A stretch of DNA of 33,675 nt from Rubrivivax sp. (GTDB taxonomy: Bacteria; Pseudomonadota; Gammaproteobacteria; Burkholderiales; Burkholderiaceae_C): the NCBI GenBank assembly GCA_030653505.1, contig JAURZK010000078.1:1-33675 (forward strand), read 5' to 3'. How positions within the stretch are numbered: the stretch's first letter is position 1; every line of letters begins with the position of its first letter. The notes under the pieces are model-generated. The model was given only the letters and a program-made list of their open reading frames with translations, was not told the origin of the DNA and did no database searches. A program made the position numbers and the translations under genes. Shown one piece after another: positions 8,181 to 17,802 of the stretch.

Positions 8181-8929
8181 CGATCACCGCCATCACCAGC
8201 GGCAAGGGCGGCGTGGGCAAGACCTTCGTCGCGGCCAACCTCGCGGCCGCGCTGGCACGCGCCGGGCAGCGTGTGCTGGTGCTCGACGCCGACCTTGGCC
8301 TGGCCAACCTGGACGTCATGCTCAATCTCTACCCGAAGATCACGCTGCACGACGTGTTCACAGGCAAGCACACGCTGGACGAAGCCATCGTGCCGGTGAC
8401 GTCGGGTTTCTCGGTGCTGCTGGCGGGCTCGGGCATGGTCGAGTATTCGCGCATGACGCCGGAGATCCGCGAGCAGCTGCAGCGCGTGATCGCCGAGGTC
8501 GAACCGCGTTTCGACCACGTGCTGCTCGACACCGGTGCCGGCATCTCCGACGTCGTGCTCTACACCGTGTCGCTGGCCGGCGACGTGCTGGTGGTGGTGA
8601 CACCCGAACCCACCTCGCTCACCGACGCCTACGCCACCATCAAGGTGCTGGCGCAGTCGCAGGGGCGGCGGCGCTTCAACCTCGTCGTCAACCAGACGCG
8701 CAAGATCGGCGAGGGCCGCGCCGTGCGCCAGCAGCTGCAGCAGGTGATCGACCGCTACGTCAACCCCGCGCTGGACAGCCCGGTGCGCCTGGACCTGCTG
8801 GGCGAAGTGCCGTCGGACCCCAGTGTGCGGGAGTCGGTGCAGCGCCGGCACTTGCTGACCGAGCTGATGCCCGGCGCACCGGCGGCGTTAGGTGTGGCCG
8901 CCGTGGCCACACGCATGCTGCCGGCCTGA
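8177..8929 (+). CDS. MinD/ParA-family ATPase (FlhG/FleN-like)
   Basis: This is a deviant-Walker-A P-loop ATPase of the MinD/ParA/FlhG group. Residues 9-16 are GKGGVGKT with the signature lysine, followed by VLVLDADLGLANLDVML (switch I region, typical of FlhG and MinD) and the Walker B strand FDHVLLDTGAGIS. The TPEPTSLTDAYATIKVL segment is shared with flagellar-number regulators FlhG/FleN. At 250 residues it lacks an obvious C-terminal membrane-targeting helix. The ATG overlaps the diguanylate cyclase stop by 4 bases, so the two are co-translated. A link to flagellar or polar placement is plausible given the nearby chemotaxis genes, but no flagellar gene is visible here. Confidence 0.85.
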   Translation: MTITAITSGKGGVGKTFVAANLAAALARAGQRVLVLDADLGLANLDVMLNLYPKITLHDVFTGKHTLDEAIVPVTSGFSVLLAGSGMVEYSRMTPEIREQLQRVIAEVEPRFDHVLLDTGAGISDVVLYTVSLAGDVLVVVTPEPTSLTDAYATIKVLAQSQGRRRFNLVVNQTRKIGEGRAVRQQLQQVIDRYVNPALDSPVRLDLLGEVPSDPSVRESVQRRHLLTELMPGAPAALGVAAVATRMLPA

Positions 8930-8951
8930 ACCGGCACCGTCACCCGCGGCG

Positions 8952-9353
8952 ATGGAAGAGCCTGCAGGAGCGGCCCCCGCCGCCACGCCTTTCGAACGGC
9001 TCGGCGGCGAAGATGGCGTGCGGGCGCTGGTCGACCGCTTCTACGACCTGATGGACCTGGAGCCGCACTGCGCCGGCCTGCGCGCGCTGCACCCGGCCGA
9101 CCTGTCGGGCAGCCGAGACAAGCTGCACTGGTTCCTGTGCGGCTGGCTGGGTGGCCCCGATCTGTACGTCGAGAGGTTCGGCCACCCGCGCCTTCGCGCC
9201 CGCCACATGCCCTACCGCATCGGCATCAGCGAACGTGACCAGTGGATGGCCTGCATGGTCCAGGCGCTGCGGGAGAACGAGGTCGACGAGGGGCTGGCGC
9301 AGCGCCTGGCGGAGTCCTTCTTTGGCACTGCCGACTGGATGCGCAATCTATGA
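8952..9353 (+). CDS. Group II truncated haemoglobin
   Basis: This 2/2-fold globin of the TrHbO class binds oxygen or other haem ligands in the cytosol. It shows FERLGGEDGVRALVDRFYDLM (A/B helices with Tyr at the B10 position), LHPADL, KLHWFLCGWLGGPDLY, and GHPRLRARHMPYRIG, which holds the proximal His. DQWMACM carries the Trp at G8 that is typical of group II. The ATG at 8952 (133 aa) gives the normal length; the frame opens 60 bases earlier without similarity. It starts 22 bases after the MinD-like gene and overlaps the next gene by ATGA, placing a haem ligand-binding protein in one unit with a diguanylate cyclase. Confidence 0.94.
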   Translation: MEEPAGAAPAATPFERLGGEDGVRALVDRFYDLMDLEPHCAGLRALHPADLSGSRDKLHWFLCGWLGGPDLYVERFGHPRLRARHMPYRIGISERDQWMACMVQALRENEVDEGLAQRLAESFFGTADWMRNL

Positions 9354-9703
9354 CGCCCCGCGGCGTCCGTTGGGTGCCGCGAGTGGCGCTCGTGGCGCTC
9401 TTGACGCTGCAGGCCTGCATCGTGGTGCCCCAGACCCGCGAGGTCTATGACCCCGCATGCCGCATGCTGACGCGCGAGTTGACGCTCGGAACCGCCGTGC
9501 TCGGCGGCTTCCAGTCCTGCGCCGGTGATGCCTGCGTGGCCATGCTGGCGGCGGCCGGCGCCGTCACCGCGGCCAGCATGGTGATCTCGGGCAGCATCGT
9601 GCTGGTGGGCAACGTCGTCTACTGGTTCGAGCGCCAGGGGCAGTGCCACCGGGCCGCGGCACCACTGCCGCCCGAGCCTCTTGCTTCGGCTGCCCACCGC
9701 TGA
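9350..9703 (+). CDS. Small predicted lipoprotein
   Basis: This 117-residue product has no family I can name. The N-terminus is basic (MTPRGVRWVPR), followed by a hydrophobic stretch and an LQAC lipobox near residue 20, so it should be lipidated after signal peptidase II cleavage. A second hydrophobic segment (AMLAAAGAVTAASMVISGSIVLVGNVVYWF) spans roughly residues 62-92 and could insert in a membrane. Several Cys residues follow the lipobox. The ATG overlaps the globin stop (ATGA), which fixes this start although the frame is open further upstream. It is the last gene of the set and converges on the smr gene with a 39-base gap. Confidence 0.75.
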   Translation: MTPRGVRWVPRVALVALLTLQACIVVPQTREVYDPACRMLTRELTLGTAVLGGFQSCAGDACVAMLAAAGAVTAASMVISGSIVLVGNVVYWFERQGQCHRAAAPLPPEPLASAAHR

Positions 9704-9742
9704 AGTCGGCGCCCGCGGCACACCGCGCCGCAAGTCGTGCCG

Positions 9743-10402
9743 TCACCCCAGAAGAACGATCAGCGCCCCGGCACCGCCCTGCGGCCCGCTGGCCTGCGCA
9801 AACGCGATGACGTCGGCGCACTGCGCCAGCCAGCGTTGCGCCTTGCCCTTCAGCACCGGCTGGCGCCCCGGCGAGCCGTGGCCCTTGCCGTGCACCACGC
9901 GCAGGCAGCGGTGGCCGCGCATCGCGGCGTTGCGCACGAAGGCGGCGAGTTGATCGCGCGCCTCCTCGCGGCGCAGGCCGTGCAGGTCGAGTTCGGCCTG
10001 GATGGACCAATGGCCGCGCCGCAGCCGTGTCACCACGTCGGCGCCGACGCGCGCGCGGCGGAAGCTCAGGCCGTCGTCGGTGAGCAGCAGCGTCTCGACA
10101 TCCACCTCGTCGGACAGCGCCTCGCGCAGCGCCGCCTGCTCGTCCAGCAGGCGTTGGCGTGGCGTGGGCTCGGGCAGCGGCAGGCTGCGTGGCGCACGGC
10201 CATCGGGCGGCAGCGGCGTGACGGCGCCCACGGCGTCGGCGAACTGGCGGCGCAGGCGTTCGGCGGCGACCTGCTCGGCACGTTCACGCGCGGCGCGTTC
10301 GGCGGCTTCGCGCTCGCGGCGCTTCATCGTCTCGCGCAGGTGCGTCAACTCGCCCAGCGACCGCAGGCGCAGCGGGCGCAGCTTGCCCGGCGGCGTCGTC
10401 AC
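9743..10402 (-). CDS. Smr domain protein (SmrA-like nuclease)
   Basis: The C-terminal half is an Smr domain, the small MutS-related fold found in nicking endonucleases and RNA-cleaving proteins. The defining motifs are [16 protein letters not shown] and [10 protein letters not shown] at the end. The N-terminal half has a strongly charged, probably coiled-coil segment (roughly residues 20-55) followed by a Pro-rich linker. The GTG start at 10402 overlaps the radC stop as GTGA, indicating translational coupling; an internal ATG at 10327 is a weaker alternative. The product is 219 residues. A role in nucleic-acid processing fits the neighbour radC, but substrates are not predictable. Confidence 0.9.
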   Translation of the reverse strand: MTTPPGKLRPLRLRSLGELTHLRETMKRREREAAERAARERAEQVAAERLRRQFADAVGAVTPLPPDGRAPRSLPLPEPTPRQRLLDEQAALREALSDEVDVETLLLTDDGLSFRRARVGADVVTRLRRGHWSIQAELDLHGLRREEARDQLAAFVRNAAMRGHRCLRVVHGKGHGSPGRQPVLKGKAQRWLAQCADVIAFAQASGPQGGAGALIVLLG

Positions 10403-11067
10403 AGCAACCCCCGCTCGGCCATGGACACCACGTGCCCCTGGCCGACGACGAGGTGGTCGAGCACACGCACGTCCACCAGCTGCAGCGCGCCGCGCAGGGT
10501 CTGCGTCAGGTACTCGTCGGCGCGCGAGGGCTCGGCCACCCCCGAAGGGTGGTTGTGCGCCAGCACCACGGCGCCGGCGTTCAGCGCCAAGGCCCGCTTG
10601 ACGACCTCGCGCGGGTAGACGCTGGTCTGCGTCAACGTGCCCTGGAACATCTCTTCCAGCTGCAAGAGGCGGTGCTGGGCGTCCAGGAACAGCACCGCGA
10701 AAACTTCGTGCGGTCGGCCGCCCAGGTGCAGGCCCAGGTAGTCCTTCACGCGCTGCGGGCTGTCGAAGACGGGCGCGGCCTGCATCTGCTGCGCCAGCGC
10801 GCGGCGCGCCATCTCCATCACCGCCAGCAGCTCGGCGCGCTTGGCCGGTCCCAGGCCCTTGACGCCCTGCAGCCCGGCCGGCGCCACGTTCAGCAGCCCG
10901 GCCCAGCCGTTGCAGTGCGCCAGCACGTCGTCGGCCATCGCCACCACGCCGCGGCCCTTGTAGCCGGTGCGCAGCAGCAGCGCCAGCAGCTCGGCGTCGG
11001 CCAGCGCGGCGGCGCCGCGGGCGAGCAGCTTCTCGCGCGGGCGCTGGTCGGCGGGCAGGTCTTTCAT
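10399..11067 (-). CDS. radC: RadC-family JAMM/MPN domain protein
   Basis: This is a member of the RadC/YicR family, whose function is unsettled despite the historical DNA-repair name. The N-terminal UPF0758 helical region ([30 protein letters not shown]) and helix-hairpin-helix-like segment ([16 protein letters not shown]) precede the JAMM metalloprotease-like domain, with [18 protein letters not shown] holding the metal-binding HxHxxx..D motif. At 222 residues it is the usual length. The start [14 protein letters not shown] at 11067 is the family N-terminus; the open frame continues far upstream antisense to slpA and is not coding. It is co-translated with smr downstream. Confidence 0.93.
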   Translation of the reverse strand: MKDLPADQRPREKLLARGAAALADAELLALLLRTGYKGRGVVAMADDVLAHCNGWAGLLNVAPAGLQGVKGLGPAKRAELLAVMEMARRALAQQMQAAPVFDSPQRVKDYLGLHLGGRPHEVFAVLFLDAQHRLLQLEEMFQGTLTQTSVYPREVVKRALALNAGAVVLAHNHPSGVAEPSRADEYLTQTLRGALQLVDVRVLDHLVVGQGHVVSMAERGLL

Positions 11068-11166
11068 GGGCTGCTCATAGAATGGAAGGCAGTCTATGCG
11101 AGGGCTTCCCGCTCGCCCTTCACCCCCTTGCATGCCCCCAAATTGCCCCAAAAAGGGTCCTCCCGC

Positions 11167-11622
11167 GTGAACCTCGTCCAGCCCGGCTCGTTCCTGACCC
11201 TGCACTACCGCCTGTCGGGCCCCGACGGCGCCGACGTGGTCAACACCTTCGACGACAAGCCGGCCACGCTGTCGCTGGGCACGGGCCAACTGGCGCCGGC
11301 CATCGAGGACAAGCTGCTCGGCCTGGCCGAAGGCACGCAGACCCGCTTCCAGCTGCCTGCCGGTGCCGCCTTCGGCGAACGCAACCCCGAGATGCTGCAG
11401 CGCGTGAAGCTGGCGCTGCTGCACGAGCTGGGCGACCCCGATGCGGAATACGGCGTCGGCGACGTGGTGCAGTTCCCCACGCCCGACGGCCAGGGCAGCT
11501 ACGCAGGCGTGGTGCGCGAGATTGGCAACACCGGCGGCGCCGACTGGCTGCTTTTCGACTTCAACCATCCGCTGGCCGGCCAGCCGGTGTCGTTCGAAGT
11601 CAAGTTGCTGGGGGTGCTGTGA
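11167..11622 (+). CDS. slpA: FKBP-type peptidyl-prolyl cis-trans isomerase, SlpA type
   Basis: This is a short FKBP prolyl isomerase with an inserted-in-flap chaperone domain, like SlpA/SlyD. It has [11 protein letters not shown] at the start, [22 protein letters not shown] in the FKBP core and the [19 protein letters not shown] ending that marks the family. It lacks the metal-binding His-rich tail of SlyD. The GTG at 11167 (151 aa) is chosen because the preceding in-frame codons resemble nothing. It overlaps ispH by GTGA, the slpA-ispH order seen in many proteobacteria. Confidence 0.92.
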   Translation: MNLVQPGSFLTLHYRLSGPDGADVVNTFDDKPATLSLGTGQLAPAIEDKLLGLAEGTQTRFQLPAGAAFGERNPEMLQRVKLALLHELGDPDAEYGVGDVVQFPTPDGQGSYAGVVREIGNTGGADWLLFDFNHPLAGQPVSFEVKLLGVL

Positions 11623-12590
11623 TTTCGAAACACAACGGCGAAGTGCTGCTGGCCGAGCCGCGCGGCTTCTGTGCGGGCGTCGACCGCGCCATCGAGATCG
11701 TCGAGCGCGCGCTGCGCAAGTACGGCCGCCCCATCTACGTGCGCCACGAGATCGTGCACAACACCTACGTCGTGAATGACCTGAAGGCAAAAGGCGCCAT
11801 CTTCATCGAAGACCTGGCCGAGGTTCCCCCCGGTGCCACGCTGGTCTTCAGCGCCCACGGCGTGAGCAAGGCGGTGCGCGTGGAAGCGGCGCAGCGCGGT
11901 TTCCAGGTCTTCGACGCCACCTGCCCGCTGGTGACCAAGGTGCATGTCGAGGTGGCCAAGCTGGCCAAGGAGGGCTACGAGTTCGTCATGATCGGCCACA
12001 AGGGGCACCCCGAGGTCGAGGGCACGATGGGTCAGCTCAGCGAAGGCATTTACCTCGTCGAGGACGTGGCCGACGTGGCCGGCGTGCAGCCGCGCGGCGA
12101 CAAGCTGGCGGTGGTGACGCAGACGACGCTGAGCGTGGACGACGCCGCCGGCATCCTGGCCGAGGTCAAGCGGCGCTTCCCGCAGGTGCGTGAACCGAAG
12201 CAGCAGGACATCTGCTACGCCACGCAGAACCGCCAGGACGCGGTGAAGGTGATGGCGCCGCAGGTCGACGTCGTCATCGTCGTCGGCAGCCCCAGCAGCA
12301 GCAACAGCAACCGTCTGCGTGAACTGGCCGAACGCCTGGGCACCGAGGCGCACATGGTCGAAGGCGCGCAAGACCTGCAGGCGGCCTGGTTCGAGGGCCG
12401 CCAGCGTGTCGGCCTGACGGCGGGCGCCTCGGCGCCCGACGTGCTGGTGCAGGCCGTCATCGACCGTCTGCGCGAGTACGGGGCGCTCACCATCCGCAAG
12501 ATGGACGGCGTGGTCGAAGACGTGCACTTTCCGCTGCCGCGTGGCCTGGGCAACCGGGGCATGAGCGAGGTCGTGCCTCCGCGATCGTGA
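11619..12590 (+). CDS. ispH: 4-hydroxy-3-methylbut-2-enyl diphosphate reductase
   Basis: IspH is the last enzyme of the non-mevalonate (MEP) pathway, reducing HMBPP to IPP and DMAPP with a [4Fe-4S] cluster. The three cluster cysteines are C18 (RGFCAGV), C102 (DATCPLV) and C199 ([10 protein letters not shown]). The active-site Glu is in the conserved [11 protein letters not shown], and the SSSNSNRL stretch binds the diphosphate. The GTG start overlaps the slpA stop by 4 bases and gives 323 residues, the standard length. A 99-base gap follows before serS. Confidence 0.97.
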   Translation: MISKHNGEVLLAEPRGFCAGVDRAIEIVERALRKYGRPIYVRHEIVHNTYVVNDLKAKGAIFIEDLAEVPPGATLVFSAHGVSKAVRVEAAQRGFQVFDATCPLVTKVHVEVAKLAKEGYEFVMIGHKGHPEVEGTMGQLSEGIYLVEDVADVAGVQPRGDKLAVVTQTTLSVDDAAGILAEVKRRFPQVREPKQQDICYATQNRQDAVKVMAPQVDVVIVVGSPSSSNSNRLRELAERLGTEAHMVEGAQDLQAAWFEGRQRVGLTAGASAPDVLVQAVIDRLREYGALTIRKMDGVVEDVHFPLPRGLGNRGMSEVVPPRS

Positions 12591-13985
<1,395 letters not shown>

Positions 13986-13990
13986 TCCGC

Positions 13991-13996
13991 TAGAAT
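13991..13996 (+). promoter_or_regulatory. Putative -10 box of the tRNA-Ser gene
   Basis: TAGAAT lies 33 bases before the first tRNA base, immediately after the serS stop. No convincing -35 box is visible at 16-18 bases upstream, so this is a weak call. Confidence 0.35.
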
Positions 13997-14028
13997 CTGC
14001 GGCTTCGCTGCGCGCGAAGACCACCTTC

Positions 14029-14120
14029 GGAGAGATGGCAGAGTGGTCGAATGCACCGGATTCGAAATCCGGCGTACAGGTCTTCCTGTACCGAGGGTTC
14101 GAATCCCTCTCTCTCCGCCA
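14029..14120 (+). tRNA. tRNA-Ser (anticodon CGA)
   Basis: This is a 92-base tRNA with encoded CCA. The acceptor stem GGAGAGA (14029-14035) pairs with TCTCTCC. The anticodon stem CCGGA/TCCGG encloses the loop TTCGAAA, giving anticodon CGA (reads UCG). The long variable arm GTACAGGTCTTCCTGTAC is typical of serine tRNAs. The T-arm is GAGGG-TTCGAAT-CCCTC. Its 3' part recurs at 18405-18422, marking it as an integration site. Confidence 0.97.
14096..14113 (+). repeat. Direct repeat in tRNA-Ser 3' part (proximal attachment-site-like copy)
   Basis: GGTTCGAATCCCTCTCTC occurs here inside tRNA-Ser and again at 18405-18422 with all 18 bases identical. Repeats of the T-loop and 3' acceptor half of a tRNA are the classical footprint of site-specific integration of a genomic island. 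Confidence 0.75.
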
Positions 14121-14131
14121 GCTAGCAAGCA

Positions 14132-14157
14132 AAAACGGGCCTTCTGGCCCGTTTTGC
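14132..14157 (+). terminator. Rho-independent terminator after tRNA-Ser
   Basis: Arms AAAACGGGCC (14132-14141) and GGCCCGTTTT (14146-14155) form a 10-bp stem with TTCT loop; the stem itself provides the T tract. It ends the tRNA transcript. Confidence 0.85.
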
Positions 14158-14379
14158 GTTTCTACCCATCAAAAAGCCCAACATAGGAACGAAGCTCTGG
14201 ATGGGCCCTACGCCTTACCAGGCGCCATTGGACCGCCGAGTCCAAGCTAGGTCCTGCCGCGGCCCCACGTTTGCGCGGCCAACTGTGGTCTTGGGGTAGC
14301 AGGCGTCCTGACCGCGCATGGGTCCAGGTACTGGCGCTCCCCACCACCGATGAACTGCTACGAGTAACTCTGCGTCAGC

Positions 14380-16845
14380 TCAGAAGTCACGCATTGCACG
14401 GGAACAACTTTGCAGCATTACTTGCCGGGGTACTGCGATACCGAAGTCTAGCCAGTGTATTACGTTGTAATAGAACTCATCTGCGCCTAAGTGTTCCGTA
14501 AGCATCTTGTCGATGGTCCGCTTCGATAATGCGGATATTGTTTTTAGCGCGACGATCTTTCGAAGGGTCGTGTTCTTTGATCGAAGCCAGATTGACAGTT
14601 GAGACGTGGGGATTTCGCGCACTCTTGCCGGCGGGAGCCGCAACAGCACTTGGCACAATAGAGCAGGCGGGAAATCCATCAATACGAGTTCCGGAACACG
14701 CTCCCTTCCCAGACTATAAATCACCTCGGCCGCAAGAGCGTATCTACTGCCGCTGACACCTCCGAGTAGCGCGCCGCCAGATAGGGCGTGCGGGCGCTCT
14801 AGAGATGCTGCAATTGCCGGGATGTCTTGCCAGTCGCCGAACTTTTTCAGAAAATTAAGATCTCCTGTTGAATAGTCGACGAAACCGCTCTTTAGCGTCT
14901 CCCGAACTAAATCTAGGTCTCGAATGCTCCCAGAACTGGTGATCTGATCTAAGGCGGAACGAACAAACTTCTTTCTCAGGAAATCTTCAAGATCGCGGAC
15001 CTTATCTACAACATCAGTATCCCCGCCGTGCCTCTCTGCCATACTCGTCAGGGCTGCCGCAAACCGCTCCTTAAATTGGTCCCTGACAGCTACTCGAAGC
15101 GCGGGTTCGTAGACTTCGGGGTTCTTTTGAGCGAGCGCGAGAAATGCATGCTGTTCAAAAATGGCCTTGGCTGCCTCGCTCTGCAGTTCATCCTCAGTTA
15201 GGGTTAGCTTCTGGTCCTGTACGTATCGGTCAAACAGTGTCTCCCCGTCGGTATCGACTCTGTTCATCGCCAACATGCCTAGGCCGCGTCGGGACGAATC
15301 CTGCTTAACAATGAGTGTGGCCTTCGCTTGCTCAATCGAAATTGCTTTTCCGTGCGCAGCTAGTGCCAGCATTGCTTCGTAGCGCACGCGAGAACTGTCG
15401 TCGGCTAGCAATATCTCGGCGGTCGAAGCGGGCAGCACTTTGCGCCTTCGCAATTCCGTAACTGCCAGAACTCTTAGATCGGCGTTCCTCTGTTCCAGCG
15501 CCTTCAGCAACAACTCGCTAGCGAGATCGGTTCGTCGCGACAGTTGATCCAGTAAGGGCGCCTCCACCATTGCAGGGGAGAGTTCCAAGAGGCTGGGGAA
15601 GACTCGGTCCGGGGCCTCGCGTGCCAGAATATGCAGAATTGCATTGACCGCTACACTTTCCGTTTGAGAGTCTCCCCTGCTAGCTTCTTCACGCAAACGC
15701 AGGACGTCAGCAAGCTCGCCCCATTCAGCAAGGTATCCCATCGCGGCGTTCTTGACTCCCTTATCGAAGTCCTTTTGAAACCAGCTTTGGATTAGTTGCT
15801 CGCGGTCCGTGGATTCGTCATTCGCAAGCTTACTGCCGACAAGGCGCATCGCGGAAATTGCCGCTATCTGGCGGGCTGGATTCGATCTTATGATGGACGT
15901 AATGGCAAGCACCTGTGTCCCGAATCCTCCGGTTCCTTCGACCCAATGCCAGAGCGGGACATTCTCGGCGCTGTAGTTGTCTAACCCCGCATCGATAAGC
16001 GCTATTTGCTCATTCCTGCTGAATGCAGTCTTCTTGCGTTGGCGGTATAGGATGTTGGAGTCATGGACACCCAGACTAACCTCATCATTTCCTTGGGCAG
16101 AGATCATGACTGAAAGCAGTCGAAAGCGCGCGACTTGTGCAGCGGTGGGAGCGTAGTCCTTCTCCTGCTGCAGTTGGCTCAGTAGCGCCCTTAGGAACGA
16201 CACACCCTCACGCGAAAGTGCTGTGTCTGCACCCTCCAGGGTCTCCGACTCGGCATGTGGATGGTCGTCCTTCTTGGCCGACTTGCTGCGCTGCGGCTCC
16301 TCTGCTATGTCGCCCTCGCCGAGCGCAATCGCAAAGCCTTGAATGCACTGGCGGAATATTCGCTCGAATGACGAGAGATCGGCAAAGGTCTTTGCCAACA
16401 GCTTTCGCTCAGAAAAGACCTGTTTGCGGAACTCCTGAACGCGCTTGAGTTGCTCTCCTGGGTCAATGAGGGCAGAGGGTTCAACGTCTTTGAGTAATAG
16501 ATGAATATCCGGCCTTCGCTCGCGCTGGAATCGCTCTAGCGACAGGTTGAACTCTTCCTCGAATCCTGACGTGTAGCGGCCGGAGTCATCAGACGGTGTC
16601 CCCCATCGCTTCCAAAGCATTCCAACGAATAGATCGCATCCGTCGAGGTCACGATTAATCAGAGCCTGTGGCCGCCCCACGCCTGGGAGAGTGTCCTCCC
16701 AGCCCACGAGTTCCGCTTGGAATCCGAGTTTCTCAGAAAGCGTCCCGTTGTACTCGTCGACTACACGCTTTGCCGCCAAGCGCTCTTCTGCGAGATCATT
16801 GGGGGAAGCCAAGAATACCTTGAAGAATCGTCTTATTCCAGCCAC
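14380..16845 (-). CDS. DUF4062 domain protein with HEAT-like repeat tail (candidate conflict/defence protein)
   Basis: This is an 821-residue protein. The N-terminal about 110 residues are a DUF4062 domain: FFKVFLASPNDLAEERLAA (7-25), then GVGRPQALINRDLDGCDLFV (55-74) and a GTP...SGFEEEF segment (82-99), a layout typical of this family. After a charged linker (about 180-212, rich in Lys/Asp/Glu) the remaining 600 residues are helical and resemble HEAT/armadillo repeats; the clearest part is near LASELLLKALEQRNADLRVL and the following DDSSRVRYEAMLALAAHG. I see no Walker A or other NTPase motif, no signal peptide and no membrane segment. DUF4062 is known as an N-terminal domain of STAND-type NTPases and other conflict proteins. 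The GTG start has GGAG about 9 bases upstream. G+C is visibly lower and codon use differs from all neighbours, indicating transfer. It is divergent from the recombinase. Confidence 0.82.
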   Translation of the reverse strand: MAGIRRFFKVFLASPNDLAEERLAAKRVVDEYNGTLSEKLGFQAELVGWEDTLPGVGRPQALINRDLDGCDLFVGMLWKRWGTPSDDSGRYTSGFEEEFNLSLERFQRERRPDIHLLLKDVEPSALIDPGEQLKRVQEFRKQVFSERKLLAKTFADLSSFERIFRQCIQGFAIALGEGDIAEEPQRSKSAKKDDHPHAESETLEGADTALSREGVSFLRALLSQLQQEKDYAPTAAQVARFRLLSVMISAQGNDEVSLGVHDSNILYRQRKKTAFSRNEQIALIDAGLDNYSAENVPLWHWVEGTGGFGTQVLAITSIIRSNPARQIAAISAMRLVGSKLANDESTDREQLIQSWFQKDFDKGVKNAAMGYLAEWGELADVLRLREEASRGDSQTESVAVNAILHILAREAPDRVFPSLLELSPAMVEAPLLDQLSRRTDLASELLLKALEQRNADLRVLAVTELRRRKVLPASTAEILLADDSSRVRYEAMLALAAHGKAISIEQAKATLIVKQDSSRRGLGMLAMNRVDTDGETLFDRYVQDQKLTLTEDELQSEAAKAIFEQHAFLALAQKNPEVYEPALRVAVRDQFKERFAAALTSMAERHGGDTDVVDKVRDLEDFLRKKFVRSALDQITSSGSIRDLDLVRETLKSGFVDYSTGDLNFLKKFGDWQDIPAIAASLERPHALSGGALLGGVSGSRYALAAEVIYSLGRERVPELVLMDFPPALLCQVLLRLPPARVREIPTSQLSIWLRSKNTTLRKIVALKTISALSKRTIDKMLTEHLGADEFYYNVIHWLDFGIAVPRQVMLQSCSRAMRDF

Positions 16846-17047
16846 TTATCAATTCTCCGCTTTTCGGCCACGCGTCGCCGACCACCGCTGTTGCGCCATT
16901 AGGAATGTAGCGAGCCTAGCCTATCGTAATCGGCGGGCGGTGCAGTGACGTGGTGAGTTGGCTTTGACGCCGGCGGAGCCATCGGCGATTGGCAAGTTGC
17001 CCATCCACAAGTTGTACGTTGTGAGCCAGCAGGAGGCCGCCCTTTTA

Positions 17048-17114
17048 GTGGCTCCAAAGATAGTGCCACATAGTTCAGAGCTAGGTGCATAATTGCATCA
17101 TATCTTCTGAGCTA
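17048..17114 (+). promoter_or_regulatory. Repeat cluster upstream of the serine recombinase (possible res or operator)
   Basis: Three elements lie within 77 bases of the recombinase start. The first is an inverted repeat GTGGC (17048-17052) / GCCAC (17065-17069) with a 12-base spacer. The second is a pair of 10-base direct repeats TTCAGAGCTA (17074-17083) and TTCTGAGCTA (17105-17114), 31 bases apart with one mismatch. Between them is TGCATAATTGCA, a near palindrome. Small serine recombinases commonly bind paired sites just upstream of their own gene. Assignment is inference. Confidence 0.4.
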
Positions 17115-17124
17115 CAGACGACAA

Positions 17125-17754
17125 ATGGCCCACATCGCCTACCTCCGCGTTTCGACATCTGACCAGTCGGTCGAGTCACAACGCCACGCCATGCTGCAGG
17201 CCACGCACGCCGGGCAGTTCGACAAGGAATTCAAGGACGAAGGCGTGAGCGGTGCCATTCCTGCAGCGCAACGTCCCGGTTTCGCTGCTCTGCTGTCATT
17301 CGTTCGGGAGGGGGACACCTTGCACGTCTACGCAGTAGACAGACTCGGCAGAGACGCCCTTGACGTGCAGACCACCGTTCGAAACTTGATAGGCCGGGGC
17401 GTCACCGTTGACATTCACGGCCTCGGGGCAATCGCCCACGGCGTCGGAGAACTGATCCTTGCTGTGCTCGCCCAGGTCGCAGACATGGAGCGCAACCGCA
17501 TAAAGGAACGCACCGCCGCTGGCCGAGACAAGGCGAGAGATTCACTTGAGGCCACTGGGCGTACACACCGCGGCAAGGTCAGCATGGGCAGGCCGCGAGG
17601 AACCGTCGGCAAGCCGGGCCAACGGACGGTTGTCGACCCTTCAGCTGTGCGCACCTGGCGCCAGGCAAACGGCAAGAGCATCGCTGAGACGGCCACACAC
17701 TGGGGGCTGTCCGCGGCTAGCGTCAAACGCTATTGCGTGGCCAGCGCGAGCTAG
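17125..17754 (+). CDS. Small serine recombinase (resolvase/invertase family)
   Basis: This 209-residue site-specific recombinase has the TnpR/Hin architecture. The catalytic domain starts AHIAYLRVSTSDQS with nucleophile S10, and the conserved VDRLGRD motif (R73, R76) and the long E helix (ELILAVLAQVADMERNRIKERT) follow. The C-terminal about 50 residues form a helix-turn-helix (SIAETATHWGLSAASVKRYC). GRPRGTVGKPGQ is the linker lysine/arginine-rich segment that follows the E helix in this family. No transposase is nearby. It probably catalyses resolution or inversion, and its position inside the tRNA-bounded segment suggests it belongs to the element. Whether it could mediate integration at the tRNA is uncertain, since tRNA sites are usually used by tyrosine integrases. 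Confidence 0.92.
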   Translation: MAHIAYLRVSTSDQSVESQRHAMLQATHAGQFDKEFKDEGVSGAIPAAQRPGFAALLSFVREGDTLHVYAVDRLGRDALDVQTTVRNLIGRGVTVDIHGLGAIAHGVGELILAVLAQVADMERNRIKERTAAGRDKARDSLEATGRTHRGKVSMGRPRGTVGKPGQRTVVDPSAVRTWRQANGKSIAETATHWGLSAASVKRYCVASAS

Positions 17755-17773
17755 CCAATTTCGCCCATGACCC

Positions 17774-17802
17774 GGTGTCGGCCTAGGTAAAAGGATGACA
17801 CC
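17774..17802 (+). repeat. Inverted-repeat scar at the hicA break point
   Basis: GGTGTC (17774-17779) and GACACC (17797-17802) are inverted around a 17-base spacer containing GGCCTAGGTAAAAGGA. It lies exactly where similarity to HicA begins, so it may be the end of an insertion sequence or deletion scar. No IS family is assigned. Confidence 0.4.

Noticed and set aside
10399..11790. RadC reading frame extended to 463 codons
   Set aside because: The part before 11067 is antisense to slpA and ispH and has no RadC similarity; the family N-terminus begins at 11067.
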